A stretch of 10,342 nucleotides of DNA from Bacteroidota bacterium (GTDB lineage: Bacteria > Bacteroidota > Bacteroidia > Chitinophagales > Chitinophagaceae), in assembly GCA_023386395.1 (NCBI GenBank), contig JAEWJV010000528.1, forward strand, positions 1-10,342, in the 5' to 3' direction. Under the pieces are notes generated by a model. The model saw only the letters and a list, made by a program, of their open reading frames with translations, did no database searches and was not told where the DNA came from. The position numbers were made by a program, and so were the translations under genes. This document shows, one piece after another, positions 7,857 to 10,342 of the stretch (position 1 is the stretch's first letter; every line of letters starts with the position of its first letter).

Positions 7857-8909
7857 ATGAAACTGTTGTTCAATCTTTGTTTTATTTTAACCGGCTTTAC
7901 CTGTTTTTCACAAAGCAGTGCTGCTGATTTTATTGCTTTTAAAAAATTGGACAGCCGCAATATAACTGCCCCCGATACTTTAGCCTACCTGCTTACAGCG
8001 CCCTATAATACAGAAATGGACAAAGTGCGTTCCATCTTTAACTGGATAACGGACAATATTGCTTATAACACCGTTCGTTATGGCTTTCGTTACCTGCCCC
8101 AAAATGCAAATGATAATGTGGAAGCTGATTATGATGCCGATTCTGTTTATAAATCGCTTGATGAAAGGGTTGCAAAAATAACATTGAAAAGAAAATATGC
8201 TTTGTGCGATGGATATGCCCGTTTGTTTAAAAGCCTTTGCGATTTCTCCGGGATAAAAAGCGTTGTAATTACTGGCTATGCAAGGGCAGGTTATAGCAGC
8301 CAGTTTGCCTGCAACCATAAATGGAATGCCGTGATGATAGACAGTAACTGGTATTTGCTGGACGCAACCTGGGCAAGCGGATATCTGAATTTCTCAGGCA
8401 CTGCTTTTCGGAAGGAATATAATGGCTACTATTTTTTAACGCCGCCAAAATATTTCATACAGGATCATTATCCTGATGATGTAAAATGGACTTTACTAAG
8501 CAACCCGCCCACGCTTTCTGAATTTAACCGTTCCCCTTTTAAGCAACCGGCCTTTAATTACAGGATCGTTTCTTACCAGCCATCCAAAGGCATTATTCGT
8601 GCAACAGTAGGCGATACTGTAATGATAACATTAGAAACGACTGACGATAAAAAAGCCCTTTTTTTATCTGACATTAACTCAATTGATTCATCGCATATCG
8701 CATTTATAGATTCCAGTCTTAAAGTGAATAAGCCGTATACCATAAACGGTAATAAAATAACAGCAAATTATATTGTAACCAACGATGAAGCGCAATGGCT
8801 GCAGGTAATTTATAACAGGGAGGTGGTGCTTCGGTATAAACTGAACATAAAAAAAGAACCGTTTAATTATCCTCCAATTATTATTAGGGATATTGCTGTT
8901 AAGAATTAA
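7857..8909 (+). CDS. Secreted transglutaminase-like (cysteine protease fold) protein
   Basis: From the ATG at 7857 this is a 350-residue exported protein. Residues 1-19 (MKLLFNLCFILTGFTCFSQ) form a signal peptide. The transglutaminase-like core spans about 50-175, and its Cys-His-Asp triad is visible: C117 in YALCDGYARLF, H154 in CNHKWNAVMID and D169 in WYLLDATW. The stretch YYFLTPPKYFIQDHYPDD (191-208) follows, as in bacterial relatives of the kyphoscoliosis-type transglutaminase-like proteins. The last 130 residues are beta-rich and I do not recognise a domain. The family includes peptidases and cross-linking enzymes, so the substrate and even the reaction are unknown. An in-frame TTG nine bases upstream could extend it by three residues, but that TTG overlaps the GAGG stretch that would serve as ribosome binding site, so the ATG is preferred. 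It stands alone, divergent from hppD and convergent with the cyclophilin gene. Confidence 0.88.
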   Translation: MKLLFNLCFILTGFTCFSQSSAADFIAFKKLDSRNITAPDTLAYLLTAPYNTEMDKVRSIFNWITDNIAYNTVRYGFRYLPQNANDNVEADYDADSVYKSLDERVAKITLKRKYALCDGYARLFKSLCDFSGIKSVVITGYARAGYSSQFACNHKWNAVMIDSNWYLLDATWASGYLNFSGTAFRKEYNGYYFLTPPKYFIQDHYPDDVKWTLLSNPPTLSEFNRSPFKQPAFNYRIVSYQPSKGIIRATVGDTVMITLETTDDKKALFLSDINSIDSSHIAFIDSSLKVNKPYTINGNKITANYIVTNDEAQWLQVIYNREVVLRYKLNIKKEPFNYPPIIIRDIAVKN

Positions 8910-8957
8910 TACAATAAAAGCCTGTAACTCTATCCGCTATGAGCATTGCTCCTATTT

Positions 8958-8990
8958 TTAAGTATGATAACTTAAGAATTTTCTATTCTT
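8958..8990. terminator. Possible bidirectional terminator hairpins between convergent genes
   Basis: In the 119-base convergent gap, TTAAGT (8958-8963) pairs with ACTTAA (8970-8975), and AAGAAT (8974-8979) pairs with ATTCTT (8985-8990); they share two bases and so would be alternatives. The stems are AT-rich and short. The location fits a transcription stop for both neighbours, but the sequence support is weak. Confidence 0.3.
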
Positions 8991-9028
8991 CACTCACACC
9001 TTTTATTTTCAACATCCGGCAACTTGAA

Positions 9029-9760
9029 CTAATTAAGCATACGCATTTTCATACGCACATCTTTTAAGGGCCTGTCGTTACCACCTTTTGCAACTGAAGC
9101 AATTTTATCAATCACTTCAAGGCCTTTAATCACTTCACCAAAAACCGTATAATTCTGATCGAGGAATGGCGTGCCGCCAATTGTATTGTATATTTTACGC
9201 TGCTCATCGTTATAGTAAAATCCCATATTGCCAGCTTGCCGAATACTGCATTCAACCTGGTTTAAGAAATTGTTATCATTCAGCTTACCTTCTACAATAT
9301 AAAACTGGCAGTTGCTGCTGGCTTTTTCAGGATTATTAGTTCTTGCCATTGCCAAAGCACCCTTTTTATGATATAAGGCATTATTAAATTCCGCGGGAAT
9401 AAGACCGCCACCCGGCGCTTCTCCCATGCCCAGCATAGCAGCGCTGTCCGCTTCTTTACTTTGCGGGTCGCCGCCCTGTATCATGAAACCTTGTATAACA
9501 CGATGAAATAAAAGGCTATCGTAAAATCCTTCTTTTACAAGCTTTACAAAATTATCGCGGTGCAATGGCGTGGAATCAGAAAGCTTTACAATCATTGTTC
9601 CGTAATCTGTTTGAATTTCCACCAGTTTCTCTTTTGAAACGGGCGTTGCTTTAGCTGATGTTACCGGTTTTTTAGCTGTTGTTTTTATGGCCGGCTTAGA
9701 TTGCCCTATTGTAGTTGTAATAAATGCAAAGCTCAAAGCGATCAATAACAATTTTCTCAT
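9029..9760 (-). CDS. Exported cyclophilin-type peptidylprolyl cis-trans isomerase
   Basis: This 243-residue protein catalyses cis-trans isomerisation of prolyl bonds, most likely in the periplasm. A signal peptide covers about 1-20 (hydrophobic 4-15), then a Lys/Thr/Ala-rich linker to about 43. The cyclophilin domain follows from about 45 to the end. The core motif FHRVIQGFMIQGGDP (85-99) contains the catalytic R87 together with F92, M93 and Q95; IPAEFN (121-126), ALAMAR (135-140) and SNCQFYI (149-155) are further signatures. The Trp of human CypA at position 121 is replaced by F199, as in many bacterial, cyclosporin-insensitive members. A stretch of about 35 residues (163-198) is inserted before FLDQNYTVFGEV compared with short cyclophilins. 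The start lies nine bases after the stop of the upstream small gene, so the two are probably co-transcribed. Confidence 0.93.
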   Translation of the reverse strand: MRKLLLIALSFAFITTTIGQSKPAIKTTAKKPVTSAKATPVSKEKLVEIQTDYGTMIVKLSDSTPLHRDNFVKLVKEGFYDSLLFHRVIQGFMIQGGDPQSKEADSAAMLGMGEAPGGGLIPAEFNNALYHKKGALAMARTNNPEKASSNCQFYIVEGKLNDNNFLNQVECSIRQAGNMGFYYNDEQRKIYNTIGGTPFLDQNYTVFGEVIKGLEVIDKIASVAKGGNDRPLKDVRMKMRMLN

Positions 9761-9769
9761 AAATAATAT

Positions 9770-10114
9770 TTAAAAACCCTGTTGTTCAAAGTAGAATAAA
9801 ATATGGTCTTTTAAAAAGCTTTCCTGTTCATGCAAAAGCATGGCTTTATGCTCTTTTAACTGTTTGAAATGAGGCCAGCCGTCTGCATCCCTTCTTTCAA
9901 ATTCATAATAACCACTTGGGCTTAAAATAGTGCAGATAGCCACATGCATTAAATCCTGCTTTTGCTCCTTTGTTATTTTTTGCTTTATAAACCCTGTTTC
10001 CTGCATACCTATTAAAAACAACATAGCTTCCATATCAGGCTTTTTACCAAAGCGTTCAACAAGTTTTGCTTCCAAATTCCACCAGCGTTGCTGTAAATCA
10101 TCTCCTGTAATCAT
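9770..10114 (-). CDS. Conserved protein of unknown function (Bacteroidota type)
   Basis: From the ATG at 10114 this encodes 114 residues with no signal peptide or membrane segment, so a cytoplasmic location is likely. It looks mainly alpha-helical: DLQQRWWNLEAKLVERFG (6-23), KPDMEAMLFLIGMQETGF (25-42), then KQDLMHVAICTILSPSGYYE (52-71) and RRDADGWPHF (74-83). I recognise the style as a small conserved protein of Bacteroidota genomes, but no characterised function or domain name can be given. An in-frame TTG at 10123 would add three residues, but it lies inside the putative -7 element TACCTTTG, so the ATG is preferred. It is the first gene of a probable two-gene unit with the cyclophilin gene and diverges from serS. 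The even codon use and intact frame support a real gene. Confidence 0.8.
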   Translation of the reverse strand: MITGDDLQQRWWNLEAKLVERFGKKPDMEAMLFLIGMQETGFIKQKITKEQKQDLMHVAICTILSPSGYYEFERRDADGWPHFKQLKEHKAMLLHEQESFLKDHILFYFEQQGF

Positions 10115-10120
10115 AGCGCG

Positions 10121-10128
10121 CAAAGGTA
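10121..10128 (-). promoter_or_regulatory. Putative -7 promoter element of the small gene and cyclophilin unit
   Basis: The minus strand reads TACCTTTG, matching TAnnTTTG, only six bases before the ATG at 10114. If used, transcription would begin at or next to the start codon. A minus-strand TTG (opposite CAA 10144-10146) lies 15 bases further upstream, shorter than the usual spacing of about 19. Confidence 0.45.
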
Positions 10129-10150
10129 GCAGGGGTGTTGATGCAAAGTT

Positions 10151-10158
10151 TATATTTG
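10151..10158 (+). promoter_or_regulatory. Putative -7 promoter element of serS
   Basis: TATATTTG matches TAnnTTTG and ends 18 bases before the serS ATG, giving a leader of roughly 12 bases. A TTG at 10138-10140 is too close to be a standard -33 element. Position relative to a known housekeeping gene makes this one of the better promoter candidates here. Confidence 0.5.
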
Positions 10159-10176
10159 CCCGAAATTTTAAGTTTT

Positions 10177-10342
10177 ATGTTACAGGTGAATGTGCTGCGC
10201 CAGAAAACCGAATGGGTAAAAGAACGCCTTGCCGTAAAGAATTTTAAGCAGCCTGAATTGGTTGATGAAATAATTGCTTTGGATGATGAACGTAAAAAAT
10301 TACAGGCAGAATTTGATACCACACAGGCCAAAATAAATGCAT
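10177..10342 (+). CDS. serS: Seryl-tRNA synthetase, 3'-truncated by the window edge
   Basis: Fifty-five complete codons of the N-terminus are visible. The protein begins MLQVNVLRQKTEWVKERLAV and continues with LVDEIIALDDERKKLQAEFD (28-47). This is the start of the long antiparallel coiled-coil arm of bacterial seryl-tRNA synthetase, which grips the long variable arm of tRNA-Ser. The catalytic domain lies outside the window; the complete enzyme is usually about 420-430 residues and charges tRNA-Ser with serine in the cytoplasm. The ATG is chosen because it gives the conserved MLQV-type N-terminus and sits 18 bases after a -7 promoter motif. No Shine-Dalgarno sequence is seen. The gene is divergent from the small unknown gene and its cyclophilin partner. 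Confidence 0.9.
   Translation, partial: MLQVNVLRQKTEWVKERLAVKNFKQPELVDEIIALDDERKKLQAEFDTTQAKINA

Noticed and set aside
7980-8318. 112-codon minus-strand open frame inside the transglutaminase-like gene
   Set aside because: It is antisense to the catalytic domain, whose Cys and His motifs clearly define the plus-strand frame as the coding one.
9930-10331. Plus-strand 9930-10247 and minus-strand 10098-10331 open frames near the right edge
   Set aside because: Each conflicts with the conserved small minus-strand gene or with the SerS N-terminus, and neither shows family resemblance.

Overview
The window looks like an ordinary chromosomal stretch from a member of the Bacteroidota, most likely of the Chitinophagaceae type. 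The supports are the AT-rich composition, weak or absent Shine-Dalgarno sequences, several copies of the Bacteroidota -7 promoter motif TAnnTTTG upstream of genes, an 847-residue outer-membrane beta-barrel protein with an N-terminal carboxypeptidase-regulatory-like domain, and the Bacteroidota flavour of the PurA, LutB, HPPD and SerS proteins. The genus is inference from protein style, not from a marker gene.

Layout from left to right. A 3'-truncated purA (adenylosuccinate synthetase, minus strand) is cut by the left edge. A divergent spacer with a small dyad separates it from a plus-strand lutB-like iron-sulfur protein gene, which is followed after 20 bases by a 69-codon remnant resembling the C-terminal end of a Uma2-family nuclease. 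Convergent to these is a large outer-membrane beta-barrel protein gene (minus). Upstream of it, also on minus, lie a two-CBS-domain protein gene with a clear intrinsic terminator, a spacer rich in inverted repeats, and hppD (4-hydroxyphenylpyruvate dioxygenase). Divergent from hppD is a secreted transglutaminase-like protein (plus). Convergent to that is a two-gene minus-strand unit: a small conserved protein of unknown function followed by a secreted or periplasmic cyclophilin-type peptidylprolyl isomerase. The start of serS (seryl-tRNA synthetase, plus) diverges from this unit and is cut by the right edge.

The genes do not form one pathway. They combine housekeeping (purA, serS, cyclophilin), catabolic or redox functions (lutB-like, hppD), envelope proteins (beta-barrel, transglutaminase-like) and a CBS sensor-type protein. 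I saw no transposase, integrase, CRISPR array, tRNA, rRNA or toxin-antitoxin pair. I found no convincing new multi-gene system. The points most worth a second look are the Uma2-like remnant, the lutB without lutA or lutC beside it, the repeat-rich spacer downstream of hppD, and the compact divergent promoter region between serS and the unknown small gene, where the minus-strand transcript may be leaderless.
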